DNA of 64,000 bases from the NCBI RefSeq assembly GCF_001468005.1, contig NZ_LNYY01000019.1, positions 1,201,958-1,265,957 of the forward strand. Direction: 5' to 3'. The translations under genes and the position numbers were made by a program. This DNA comes from Legionella steelei (GTDB lineage Bacteria; Pseudomonadota; Gammaproteobacteria; Legionellales; Legionellaceae). Under the pieces are notes generated by a model. That model was not told the origin of the DNA. It searched no databases and was given only the letters and a program-made list of their open reading frames with translations. Shown here one piece after another: positions 55,372 to 63,740 of this stretch. How positions within the stretch are numbered: position 1 is the stretch's first letter; each line of letters starts with the position of its first letter.

Positions 55372-56625
55372 ATGGATTATTCAATTATATATCTTTTTGT
55401 CGCAATTATTTTGTGTTTCATGATGACTTGGGGAGTTGGTGCTAATGATTTAGCCAACGTTATGAGCACTACCATGGGCTCAAAAGCAGTCACCGTCAGA
55501 CAAGCCATGTTAATCGCCATAATTTTTGAATTTGCTGGCGCATTTTTAGGAGGGACTGGGGTTACAGAAACGATGCGTGATGGAATTATTAATTCCAGCG
55601 AGCTCTCCGGACAACCATTGATTCTTATTGAGGGAATGCTGGGCGTTTTATTGGCATGCACGATTTGGATGAATCTTGCGAGTTATCTTGGAGTTCCTGT
55701 TTCTATTACGAATGCATTAGTAGGCTCAATGGTCGGTTTTGGCGCCATAGTATTAGGGCCGCAAGCAATTCATTGGAATCAAGTAGGTCGCATCGCCGTG
55801 AGCTGGATCACGTCTCCGATGATTTCAGGAATCACTGCTTTTATATTATTTACCAGTATCCAACAAACTATTTTTGTCAAAAGCAACCCGCTCACTAAAG
55901 CGAAATTGTACATCCCAATTTATCTTTTTCTCATTGGCTCTATTTTGTCATTTATCACTGTATTTAAGGGACTTAACCATTTTCAGATTCACCTAAATTT
56001 TAAACAAAATCTGGCGGTAACCCTTGCAACCAGCATCATGATTACGATTATAGGGATGATCTTTATTAAGCGTATTCCTGAGCCACATAGAATAAGACGC
56101 CGAGAACGATTCATACAAGTTGAAAAGTATTTCGCGATACTTATGGCAATGACTGCATGTGCAATGGCTTTTGCACACGGCTCTAACGATGTAGCCTTGG
56201 CTGTGGGACCACTTTCAATTATTCATAGCTTGGTGATGAGTTCACATCAAGAATTTAATGCCAATAATTACCCAGCATGGATTATCTTATTAGGCTGTGT
56301 TGGTGTGGTAACAGGCCTGCTCATGTATGGTAGAAAAGTAATTGAAACTGTAGGTAGTGCCATCACCGCACTAACACCCAGTCGGGCCTTCGCAGCGACT
56401 CTTTCTGCAGCAACAACCGTTGTTGTAGCAACAAGTACTGGTATCCCTGTTTCCGCAACACAGACATTAGTTGGCGCAGTTCTTGGAGTAGGTTTGGCAC
56501 GAGGTATTGGTGCATTAAATCTGATTGTAATTCGCAACATCTTTATGTCATGGATTCTCACTTTGCCCGCGGCCTCTCTTCTAACGATTTTGGCTTATAA
56601 ATTATTACATTACTTTTTGGGCTAG
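55372..56625 (+). CDS. pit: Low-affinity inorganic phosphate transporter, Pit family
   Basis: Phosphate/metal-phosphate symporter of the inner membrane, 417 aa with about ten helices. The duplicated PiT signature is present twice: GANDLANVMSTTMGSKAVT near the N-terminus and GSNDVALAVGP in the second half. A hydrophilic loop with RRRERFIQVEKYF separates the halves. Co-transcribed with the DUF47 protein. A small TTGTCT-gtatt-AGACAA hairpin follows the stop. Confidence 0.92.
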   Translation: MDYSIIYLFVAIILCFMMTWGVGANDLANVMSTTMGSKAVTVRQAMLIAIIFEFAGAFLGGTGVTETMRDGIINSSELSGQPLILIEGMLGVLLACTIWMNLASYLGVPVSITNALVGSMVGFGAIVLGPQAIHWNQVGRIAVSWITSPMISGITAFILFTSIQQTIFVKSNPLTKAKLYIPIYLFLIGSILSFITVFKGLNHFQIHLNFKQNLAVTLATSIMITIIGMIFIKRIPEPHRIRRRERFIQVEKYFAILMAMTACAMAFAHGSNDVALAVGPLSIIHSLVMSSHQEFNANNYPAWIILLGCVGVVTGLLMYGRKVIETVGSAITALTPSRAFAATLSAATTVVVATSTGIPVSATQTLVGAVLGVGLARGIGALNLIVIRNIFMSWILTLPAASLLTILAYKLLHYFLG

Positions 56626-56928
56626 GCTAATTGCTTACTCATATAATCCTTGTCTGTATTAGACAAAATAGCTCAATATTTGTAGGCTGGGTTGCTAAGC
56701 CCAGCATGTAACAAAGCACCAGATTTTTTTCATAGGAACACTATGAATAAGATACTTATTCATAGAGCTTATAGTGATGGTTTCATGATGGATATTTGGA
56801 GCGTGAGAGTTAATTCAGCAAACGCTGGGCAGAACAGCCCAACGCACGTTTAGCGCCAACCCTGCATTATAGAAAACGTCCCAGTTGATGTCTTTGAATC
56901 CGCTGCCTCGTTTCGCCAGGCATGTAGA
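56626..56928. repeat. Repeat-dense intergenic region after pit
   Basis: About 300 bp without a gene, holding three inverted repeats. 56686-56705: GCTGGG-ttgctaag-CCCAGC. 56741-56765: CTATGAATAAG-ata-CTTATTCATAG, perfect. 56826-56841: TGGGC-agaaca-GCCCA inside cgctgggcagaacagcccaac. The first and third are related and in opposite surroundings, so the stretch could be a small non-autonomous element or a REP cluster. Confidence 0.55.
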
Positions 56929-57114
56929 TTAAAACTCTTCCCAGATTTCACCCTTGTCATTTCCATAATCTTTATTATCACGCTTCTCAAAAATACTTTT
57001 ATGCTTATTAATTTCTTTTATTTGTGATGCAGATTTATCATGAGTGGCATCAAATTCAAATAAAAATTTGTCATAAGGACTTACATACGCTTTATCTATA
57101 TCGTCTGAGTTCAT
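56929..57114 (-). CDS. CBU_0585-like small protein
   Basis: Acidic, Lys-rich cytoplasmic protein of 61 aa. The core DIDKAYVSPYDKFLFEFDAT and the ending GEIWEEF match my memory of a Coxiella/Legionella family named after CBU_0585. Function is unknown. No signal peptide or cysteine is present. It is alone, divergent from add. Confidence 0.65.
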   Translation of the reverse strand: MNSDDIDKAYVSPYDKFLFEFDATHDKSASQIKEINKHKSIFEKRDNKDYGNDKGEIWEEF

Positions 57115-57329
57115 AACTAATCCAAAATAACTTTAATTTAGACCAGGTATTTTATAGCTTTTTCATCTAAGTTACCATTATCCTAGACAAAGCAGTTGCA
57201 ATCTGTTGCACAATTTAAAGGTACTGACGGCCTATCGGTTGATTTTTTTGTCTTTTTTGAGCAGAAAAACTCAAAAAATCCATGTCCTCAACATCTTTAA
57301 TGGGCCCACTACGATCGCAACTACTCTAT

Positions 57330-57342
57330 TAGAATGATTCTA
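57330..57342. promoter_or_regulatory. 13-bp perfect palindrome upstream of add
   Basis: TAGAAT-G-ATTCTA lies 25 bp before the add ATG and could be an operator for a dimeric regulator. A second inverted repeat, TTTTTTGAG...CTCAAAAAA (57253-57278), lies further up. No clear -35/-10 pair is seen. Confidence 0.3.
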
Positions 57343-57367
57343 ACTTTAAAAAAATTAAGGGCGAAAG

Positions 57368-58342
57368 ATGAGTGTGAAAAAAGCAGAGTTACATGTCCAT
57401 TTGGAAGGGTCGATCACTCCTGAATTAGCAGCAAAGCTCGCTGCACGCAATAAATTGGTGCTCCCAGAAGGTCTCGTCGCTCCTGATGGCATAAGCTATT
57501 TATCCAAAGATTTTCTCGATTTTTTAAAGGTATATGATACGCTCGCCTCGGTGATTCGCTATCCACAGGATTATTATGACATTACTTTCGACTACTTGCG
57601 CGCTCGTGCTCAAGAAGACGCAATTTATGTAGAAATGATGTATTCCCCTGATCATGCTGAACTCTCTAGTAAAATCCCATCCGCAGAACATTTAACCGCA
57701 ATTCAACAAGCAATTGACGATGCTAAAGAACAATTCAATATAGTAGGTCGGATTATAATTACTGCAGTACGCCATTTTGGTGTTGAAGCTGTAGAACGAG
57801 TTGCCAAACAAACTCATAAAGATAGATTTCCATGCGCCACAGGATTTGGTTTAGGTGGTGATGAAGCAAAATTTCCTCCTAAATTATTTAGTAACGCGTA
57901 TCACATCGCAGCTGATGCCGGTTTACAATGCACAGTACATGCAGGTGAATTTGCTCCTGCAAGTGGGATGATCGAAGCGATGGAAAACCTACCCATCCAG
58001 CGCATAGGACATGGTGTTAATTCAATTTATTCACCAGAAACCATGGCGATGGTAAAAGATAGAAATATTACTTTAGAAGTATGTCCTACAAGCAATATCT
58101 TTTTAGGCTTGTTTAAAAACATGCATGAACATCCTTTTCCTAAATTTTATGAAGCAGGGATGAAAATCAGCATTAGTTCAGATGATCCCCCCTTTATGAG
58201 TACTACATTGGGCCAAGAGTACCAGCAAGTACAAAAATCGTATGGTTATAGTGATGAGATAATGAATAAAATTACCCGCATGGCAATAGAAGCTGCTTTT
58301 GTTGATAAACAAACTAAAGCAGAACTTTTAGCGAGAATTTAG
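57368..58342 (+). CDS. add: Adenosine deaminase (cytosolic)
   Basis: Zinc enzyme deaminating adenosine to inosine in purine salvage; some relatives act on adenine. The protein has 324 aa. Metal His pair HVH at residues 9-11 in AELHVHLEGSI, then TVHAGEFAPASG (zinc His and catalytic Glu region), RIGHGVNS and ISSDDPPFMSTTL. AAGGGCG precedes the ATG. It differs from the exported relative at 12714 by lacking a signal peptide and the cysteine pairs. Adenine deaminase is a possible alternative. Confidence 0.9.
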   Translation: MSVKKAELHVHLEGSITPELAAKLAARNKLVLPEGLVAPDGISYLSKDFLDFLKVYDTLASVIRYPQDYYDITFDYLRARAQEDAIYVEMMYSPDHAELSSKIPSAEHLTAIQQAIDDAKEQFNIVGRIIITAVRHFGVEAVERVAKQTHKDRFPCATGFGLGGDEAKFPPKLFSNAYHIAADAGLQCTVHAGEFAPASGMIEAMENLPIQRIGHGVNSIYSPETMAMVKDRNITLEVCPTSNIFLGLFKNMHEHPFPKFYEAGMKISISSDDPPFMSTTLGQEYQQVQKSYGYSDEIMNKITRMAIEAAFVDKQTKAELLARI

Positions 58343-58427
58343 TTCGATGATTTCAAAGTAAGTACTCATTCACGTTTCAGACTGCGCCCAAGCTACAACT
58401 AATCTTTATACTTGAATCTTGGGGAAC

Positions 58428-58530
58428 GGTTGGATTTGAGCGCAGGTTACGCGAAAATGATTCTGAGGAAACGTTGCATACACCAGTATGTGAGGCTCCC
58501 AAAGTATTGCTTTCGCGCAAGATGTGCCAA
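58428..58530. repeat. Copy 1 of GGTTGGATTTGAG repeat
   Basis: Begins GGTTGGATTTGAGCGCAGGTT and contains CATAC-acca-GTATG and CGCGAAA...TTTCGCG inverted arms. A diverged copy lies at 62501-62550 (19 of the first 21 bases agree), and both carry a TACAC-CAGTA-GTGA segment. It is in the non-coding gap between add and the PH-domain gene. Confidence 0.6.
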
Positions 58531-58561
58531 TTTAAGTCGCTCAATGCCTGAGGCAACCTTA

Positions 58562-59017
58562 CTAATCTTGTCGATGCAGCTCACCCAGTAGTTGTTCAAT
58601 GTAGCGTCTGCACGTCAAAGGGTTATGCAAAAAATTAATGATACGACGCGTACCACCAGTACCAGTGATACATACCATCCCATAACTCAAAATGCTGCCC
58701 AGAATCGATTGGCGGATGTCTATTGCTTCAATCTTACTTAAAGGGATATCAATCGTTTGTCTTACAATAACTCCGGTACGAATAATAACCTGATTTCTCT
58801 TGATGGTGATGGAAGAAAAATAATAGGTCATCCAAGTCATGCCAACCCATAATAAAGCAAAAGCAGCTAAACCATATCCAACCTTACGTAAGAAATCTAC
58901 CTCGACATAAGAAACAACCGCCAAAGCAGCACATAAAAACATCACTGGCCAAAAAAATATTATCCAATGCATTCGAGTAAAAAAAATAACATTATTGTCA
59001 TGTGGCTTCTCAAACAT
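58562..59017 (-). CDS. Bacterial PH-domain membrane protein (bPH2/DUF304-like)
   Basis: Membrane protein of 151 aa. Two adjacent helices (about 15-35 and 40-62) are followed by a bacterial PH domain (about 70-150): ITIKRNQVIIRTGVIVRQTI, then IPLSKIEAIDIRQSILGSIL and GTGGTRRIINFL. Such proteins resemble YdbT/YvbH. Function is unknown; membrane-surface binding is likely. A single gene. Confidence 0.82.
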   Translation of the reverse strand: MFEKPHDNNVIFFTRMHWIIFFWPVMFLCAALAVVSYVEVDFLRKVGYGLAAFALLWVGMTWMTYYFSSITIKRNQVIIRTGVIVRQTIDIPLSKIEAIDIRQSILGSILSYGMVCITGTGGTRRIINFLHNPLTCRRYIEQLLGELHRQD

Positions 59018-59145
59018 TGATTCACCTATAATCCTGAATTGTCTAATAAAAAAATTATAATATTGTATTTAACACAAATTTACTATTCTATAGTTTGCTC
59101 GAAGTATATACTAACTTTACTACATTTTTTTCATTAAAATAGAAA

Positions 59146-59571
59146 ATGCGCTCGATTAGTCATTGCCTTAACAAACAACTTGCCGACATATGCCAACGTT
59201 CTGTCCAATTAGAAGAGCTTTCCGATAAAGTCAGACAAATGCTGCCTGAGGTTTTAGCAAATACATGTCATGTAGGGAGTTTTAATAAAGGATGTTTGCT
59301 TTTAACGACTACTGATGCTGTCTGGGCATCACAATTACGTTATGCTATTCCTGAACTACGCGATAAATTACGCAAAGAAGGAGGGATGTATCAACTCTCT
59401 TCAATTAAAGTAGCCATTATTGAATCAACAACTCAATATGAAAAGTCAACACCTACTACAAAACATGTATTATCAGAAAAAGCTAAAGAAATTATCATAA
59501 GTGAAAGCCAGCAGTGTAATTATGAACCGTTACAAAAAGCATTACTGCATTTGGCTGATAGTGATAATTAA
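59146..59571 (+). CDS. dciA: Replicative helicase operator DciA (DUF721)
   Basis: Binds and loads the replicative helicase DnaB in bacteria lacking DnaC/DnaI. The protein has 141 aa. The DUF721 core is visible as CHVGSFNKGCLLLTTTDAVWASQLRYAIPELRDKLRKEGG. dciA usually lies near lpxC and secA; here lpxC is 3.5 kb away with an M13 peptidase and a coupled pair between. Its stop is followed directly by a repeat. Confidence 0.88.
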   Translation: MRSISHCLNKQLADICQRSVQLEELSDKVRQMLPEVLANTCHVGSFNKGCLLLTTTDAVWASQLRYAIPELRDKLRKEGGMYQLSSIKVAIIESTTQYEKSTPTTKHVLSEKAKEIIISESQQCNYEPLQKALLHLADSDN

Positions 59572-59580
59572 GTCATTGTT

Positions 59581-59612
59581 GTCTGGGTACAGCGAAGCGG
59601 AACCCAGGCTAC
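59581..59612. repeat. Short copy of dispersed GGCTAC palindromic repeat
   Basis: CTGGGT and ACCCAG arms surround acagcgaagcgga, ending in AGGCTAC. It lies between the convergent ends of dciA and the DUF1399-like gene and shares the CAGCGAAGCG core with the copies near purH and phaC. Confidence 0.65.
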
Positions 59613-59626
59613 AAAAAATAAAAAAA

Positions 59627-60046
59627 TTAATGATTTGCTTCCGTGAGCGCAGTTGCAAAACGGCGGGCTACCCACTCTGAACCAAGATAAGCAAAACAAT
59701 CGTGCAAATATTCAGCTAACTCGTCTTCTTGCATCATGTGCTCTTGGCCAACAGGTTCAACATCATGGTGAAAATAGGCTTCAAAATAACGCATGGAAAA
59801 ATCAACATAATCGCGGGTATGGAGAATAAAAGCATGCCATACTTCATCAAGAATGAGCAACGGGCCAAAAAGATAAGTCTTTTTGCCTTGCTTTGCTCTG
59901 TATACATTTAACCACATCCATGCAAGCAAATCCGCGAACAAAACTTTAGCTTCTTGCTCAGAAAACTCAGGATGATGATGACAAAAATAATCTACTACTA
60001 CCTGATTCTTATAATCAAGCAGAGTAGATAAATTGATACTGCTCAT
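59627..60046 (-). CDS. DUF1399/glycine-rich-domain-like protein
   Basis: Soluble protein of 139 aa from ATG 60046, which overlaps the stop of the small ORF upstream as ATGA; ATG 60055 is an alternative three codons earlier. The segment ILDEVWHAFILHTRDYVDF followed by HHDVEP resembles the repeated motif of glycine-rich-domain-containing (DUF1399) proteins, where a conserved VWH is typical. The protein is rich in His, Tyr and acidic residues. Function is unknown. Coupling to the 26-aa ORF suggests a shared role. Confidence 0.7.
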   Translation of the reverse strand: MSSINLSTLLDYKNQVVVDYFCHHHPEFSEQEAKVLFADLLAWMWLNVYRAKQGKKTYLFGPLLILDEVWHAFILHTRDYVDFSMRYFEAYFHHDVEPVGQEHMMQEDELAEYLHDCFAYLGSEWVARRFATALTEANH

Positions 60047-60123
60047 CCGCAACATGCTTTTTTAGTACTCGGTTTTTGTGTTACATAACGTACAATACGG
60101 CAAATCATTTCTTCTTGAGTCAT
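60043..60123 (-). CDS. 26-aa Cys-ending small ORF, coupled to the next gene
   Basis: Encodes MTQEEMICRIVRYVTQKPST then KKACCG. It has a good ribosome site (GGAG, with ATAATA before the ATG) and its TGA overlaps the ATG of the DUF1399-like gene. The product is basic, with three cysteines, two of them adjacent near the C-terminus. I do not recognise it. It is too short for confident calling, but ribosome site plus ATGA coupling support translation, either as a real peptide or as a leader that tunes the downstream gene. Confidence 0.5.
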   Translation of the reverse strand: MTQEEMICRIVRYVTQKPSTKKACCG

Positions 60124-60279
60124 TATTATCTCCACATTTAGTTACAAATAAACAGTGCAGGCAGTCTAACCAATGTTCACAATGGAAGCAATTTAATTGT
60201 TTTTTTCTTAGTCCATACAAAAGTCTAAATTCAATTCGATTAAGCTCACCCTGAGATATTTCAAGATGAGCGATATTGA

Positions 60280-62316
60280 TTACCAAATCACACAACGGCT
60301 TTTATTCACCATTGGGCTATCATCTGGAATATGAAAAGCCTCCTGAAATTGAGGCATATTAGCCAAACTGCCATTGACTCTATATCGAGCAGGTGGATGA
60401 GGATCAGTAGTTACTTGATTACGCAGTTGTTGGGGTCGAATATTCATAGCCCATACATGTGCTGTTGCCAGGAAAAATTGCTGATCTGGTGTCAAACCAC
60501 CAATTGTAGGTGCATTTTTATATGCCTGCGAATGCTTAAACGCTCTATAGGCAAGTGTAATACCTCCTAAATCAGCAGTAGCCTCTCCTACAACTAGCTT
60601 TCCTTGCACACGCAAATCATTATCCACAACATATTGCGAAAATTGGTTCACAATGCATTGTGTTGCTGATTTGAATTTTTCCAGATCGCTTGGCTTCCAC
60701 CAATTCTTTAAATTACCTTGGCCATCAAATTGTGATCCTTGATCATCAAATCCATGAGTCATTTCATGTCCCATTACAAACCCTATGGCTCCATAATTTA
60801 CTGCTGCAGGTGCATTAGGATCAAAGAATGGCGATTGAAGAATCCCTGCTGGAATATTTAAATTATTCATTGAAGCATCGTAATATGCATTGATGGTCTG
60901 CGGTGTCATTCCCCATTCAGTTTTATCTATGGGTTTGCCGATTTTATTCAGATCACGCTGAGTTAAAAACTCATTAGCACTAATCACGTTCAATACGTAC
61001 GGACCCCTGTTCACTTTCAGCTTGGAATAGTCCCACCATTTGGAAGGATAACCCACTCGTTCTTCCATCATATCGAGTTTTTTCAATGCTGCCGCGCGAG
61101 TATCAGGAGTCATCCATGATAAAGTGCTGATGTCTTCTCGTAAAACAGTACGAATATTTTTGAGTATATCCAAAGCCTGTTTCTTATCCTCTGGAGAGAA
61201 ATAACGAGCTACATACATTTTACCTATAGCAAAACCTAACGCACTATTTTCCGTACTCACTACCCTCTTCCATCGCGGTAATATTTTCTCGGCCCCAGTG
61301 AGAACGGCCACCATTTTGAAATTTTGATCGACGAAAGGCTGTGACAAGTAAGAAGCAAAAGCATCTATTAAATGCCAACGCAAATACGTCTTCCAATCAT
61401 CAATAGGCACTGTTTTTAATTGTTTATTCAAGTCCTTAAAAAAATCAGGCATGGCTAAATTAATACTTTTAATCTGAGTTTGTCCTATTGCTGAAAAATA
61501 AGCAGGCCAAGAAAAATCGGGAGTTATTTTGCTCAGTTGCGCCCTATCCATAATATGATAAATCGCATGCGGATTACGTTGCTCAACCTGAGACATAGAA
61601 ACTTTTGCCATTTGTGTTTCTAACTTCATCACTGTATTGGCTTCTTTTGCTGCTTTATCTGGAGCATCACCTAATAATTCAAACATCTTCGCAATATGAT
61701 TGATATACGCCTCGCGAATTTGTTTAAATTTGGCATCATCTTTTAAATAATAATCACGGTCTGGCAAGCCCAGACCGCCTTGTGTCGCTGCACCAATCAT
61801 CTCTTCACTGTTTTTGAAATCTTGCATGCTCCCAAAATTAAAAAAAACATCGACACCGATTTGATGCAAATGCGCTATTTCATTTTGCAGATCGGTTGAA
61901 TTTTGTAAACGATTAATGCGATCAAATTCAGACTGAATGGGTTTAATGCCGAGCTGATTAATACTTTTTTCATCCATTCCACTATAATAAAAATCACCAA
62001 CTTTTTGTTCTATACTACCTGGCTTGGCCTGGGTGTTTTCTGAAGCCTTGATTAGCATTTGATGAATGATATCCTGCACTTTTTCGTGGATAACATTAAA
62101 ACTTCCCCAACTCGAATAATCAGGTGGAATTGGGTTGTTTTTTTGCCAGCTACCATCTGCATAAGAATAAAAATCCTTAGCCGGTGAAATATTGGTATCC
62201 AGCCAATTCAGATGAAGTGCTTGTTCAGCAGTAGTCTTTTGTGGTTCAGTGCTTGCAGAGTATATTGATGAACTGCAGAACAACGCAAAAGTAAAAAGGC
62301 CCATATTAAGTTTCAT
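60280..62316 (-). CDS. M13 family metallopeptidase (PepO/neprilysin-like)
   Basis: Exported zinc peptidase of 678 aa from ATG 62316. AAGGAG lies nine bases upstream and a signal peptide follows (MKLNMGLFTFALFCSSSIYS); the longer ORF from 62397 is rejected. The M13_N domain covers about 30-420. The catalytic part has NAYYDASMNNLNIPAGIL, zinc motif HEMTH in VMGHEMTHGFDDQG, third-ligand region GEATADLGGI and the terminal CVIW, a Cys-x-x-Trp ending typical of the family. Periplasmic or secreted oligopeptidase. It lies between lpxC and dciA. Confidence 0.92.
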   Translation of the reverse strand: MKLNMGLFTFALFCSSSIYSASTEPQKTTAEQALHLNWLDTNISPAKDFYSYADGSWQKNNPIPPDYSSWGSFNVIHEKVQDIIHQMLIKASENTQAKPGSIEQKVGDFYYSGMDEKSINQLGIKPIQSEFDRINRLQNSTDLQNEIAHLHQIGVDVFFNFGSMQDFKNSEEMIGAATQGGLGLPDRDYYLKDDAKFKQIREAYINHIAKMFELLGDAPDKAAKEANTVMKLETQMAKVSMSQVEQRNPHAIYHIMDRAQLSKITPDFSWPAYFSAIGQTQIKSINLAMPDFFKDLNKQLKTVPIDDWKTYLRWHLIDAFASYLSQPFVDQNFKMVAVLTGAEKILPRWKRVVSTENSALGFAIGKMYVARYFSPEDKKQALDILKNIRTVLREDISTLSWMTPDTRAAALKKLDMMEERVGYPSKWWDYSKLKVNRGPYVLNVISANEFLTQRDLNKIGKPIDKTEWGMTPQTINAYYDASMNNLNIPAGILQSPFFDPNAPAAVNYGAIGFVMGHEMTHGFDDQGSQFDGQGNLKNWWKPSDLEKFKSATQCIVNQFSQYVVDNDLRVQGKLVVGEATADLGGITLAYRAFKHSQAYKNAPTIGGLTPDQQFFLATAHVWAMNIRPQQLRNQVTTDPHPPARYRVNGSLANMPQFQEAFHIPDDSPMVNKSRCVIW

Positions 62317-62468
62317 GCCACAACGCTCCTTTGCCAATCTTGATGTTAATTCACTAAGAATCTGAATAAAATGTAGCACAGATAAGGGCAAAATCATAAC
62401 TAGGAATAGGAGCGTTCACGATATAACCGCCAATCATACTGCATATAGAGTTTTGTTTTTCCGTAATA

Positions 62469-62657
62469 GCCCAGGCTACTATATTAACATGTACTCGAAT
62501 GGTTGGATTTGAGTGCAAGTTGTCAGTGCAGTACACATCAGTACGTGACCGTTGATTAGGAAAATTTTTTCGCAGAAAATGCTACAATACAGCTGTTTCC
62601 TGATGAGGAAGATATTTGTTGTTTTCCTGGGCTTCGATTAAATCTTCACCCAGGCTA
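62469..62657. repeat. Composite repeat region between the M13 peptidase and lpxC
   Basis: It is bounded on both sides by CCCAGGCTAC in the same orientation (62470-62479 and 62648-62657). Inside are copy 2 of the GGTTGGATTTGAG repeat (62501-62550) and the inverted pair CCTGGG (62626-62631)/CCCAGG (62649-62654). The right end reaches the lpxC stop. The lpxC 3' end thus carries a stem, but no T-run. Confidence 0.55.
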
Positions 62658-62662
62658 CATTT

Positions 62663-63577
62663 CTATGCTTCGAGGGGAAAAAACTCAGCGTGCATCTTAG
62701 GGAGATACTCTTCTGTATCAAAATAAGTATATTCCCACGCGTCTTGTCTTGCCATTAGCTCACGTAACAGTCTGTTATTTAATTCATGACCTGACTTGTA
62801 CCCTTCGAATGCACCAATCAAACTAGAACCTAACAGGTATAGGTCGCCGATTGCATCCAAAACCTTATGAGAAACAAATTCTGATTCAAAGCGAAGTCCA
62901 TCATCATTAAGCACACGATAATCATCAACAACAATGGCGTTATCTAAACTTCCGCCTTTAGCTAAATCACACTCTCTTAACTTCTCATAATCGGAAAGAA
63001 ATCCAAAGGTACGTGCTCGGCATACTTCTTTTACATAAGACGTTGTAGAAAAGTCAAAACTTACTGTTTGTGGCTTATCATTGAACGCTGGATGATCAAA
63101 ATCAATAGTGAAGGAAATTTTATATCCATTATATGGATAAAATTGAACAATTTTGCCATTGTCTTCGACGCGAATAGGCTTAAGAATACGTATGTATTTT
63201 TTAGGTGCATTTTGCTCGCGTATGCCCGCTGATTGAATCAAGAAAACAAAGGGAGCGGCACTGCCATCCATAATAGGCAGCTCAGGACCATTTACATCAA
63301 TATAGGCATTATCGATGCCCAAACCAGCCAAAGCAGAAAGTAAATGTTCTACAGTTGCAATTTTAACTGGCCCATGATGTAAGGTAGTACATAACATTGT
63401 ATCACCAACATTCTCATAAGACGCGGGTATTTCCACAACTGGTGAAAGATCTACCCTTCTGAAAACTATGCCTGTATTTACAGGAGCAGGTCTCAAGGTT
63501 AAAAGCACTTTTTCACCGGAATGCAATCCTACACCAGTTGCCTGGATCACCTTTTTAGGAGTTCTTTGTTTTGTCAT
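62663..63577 (-). CDS. lpxC: UDP-3-O-acyl-N-acetylglucosamine deacetylase LpxC
   Basis: Zinc enzyme for the first committed step of lipid A synthesis. The protein has 304 aa. Motifs: [36 protein letters not shown] (first zinc His), [13 protein letters not shown], and [14 protein letters not shown] (second His and Asp). The final His is in [18 protein letters not shown] lies ahead of the ATG. It follows ftsZ, as in other gamma-proteobacteria. Confidence 0.97.
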   Translation of the reverse strand: MTKQRTPKKVIQATGVGLHSGEKVLLTLRPAPVNTGIVFRRVDLSPVVEIPASYENVGDTMLCTTLHHGPVKIATVEHLLSALAGLGIDNAYIDVNGPELPIMDGSAAPFVFLIQSAGIREQNAPKKYIRILKPIRVEDNGKIVQFYPYNGYKISFTIDFDHPAFNDKPQTVSFDFSTTSYVKEVCRARTFGFLSDYEKLRECDLAKGGSLDNAIVVDDYRVLNDDGLRFESEFVSHKVLDAIGDLYLLGSSLIGAFEGYKSGHELNNRLLRELMARQDAWEYTYFDTEEYLPKMHAEFFPLEA

Positions 63578-63704
63578 TCAGTGCTCACCTTGTTCCTCAT
63601 AATATCATTTTTCTAAATTTTTTTATTTTGCACGCAAAACTTCGTGAATCCTATCAATATTTTAATATTTAGTCTAATTATTTTTGTATCAAAGACTTAA
63701 ATTT

Positions 63705-63733
63705 CCCCACATTAGCATAGTACTGATGTGGGG
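63705..63733 (-). terminator. Hairpin after ftsZ
   Basis: CCCCACATTAG and CTGATGTGGGG form an 11-bp stem with one wobble and a 7-base loop, 8 bp after the ftsZ stop. On the minus strand it is followed by AAATTTAAG rather than a T-run, so termination may be partial, allowing some read-through into lpxC. Confidence 0.55.
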
Positions 63734-63740
63734 TTAATAC

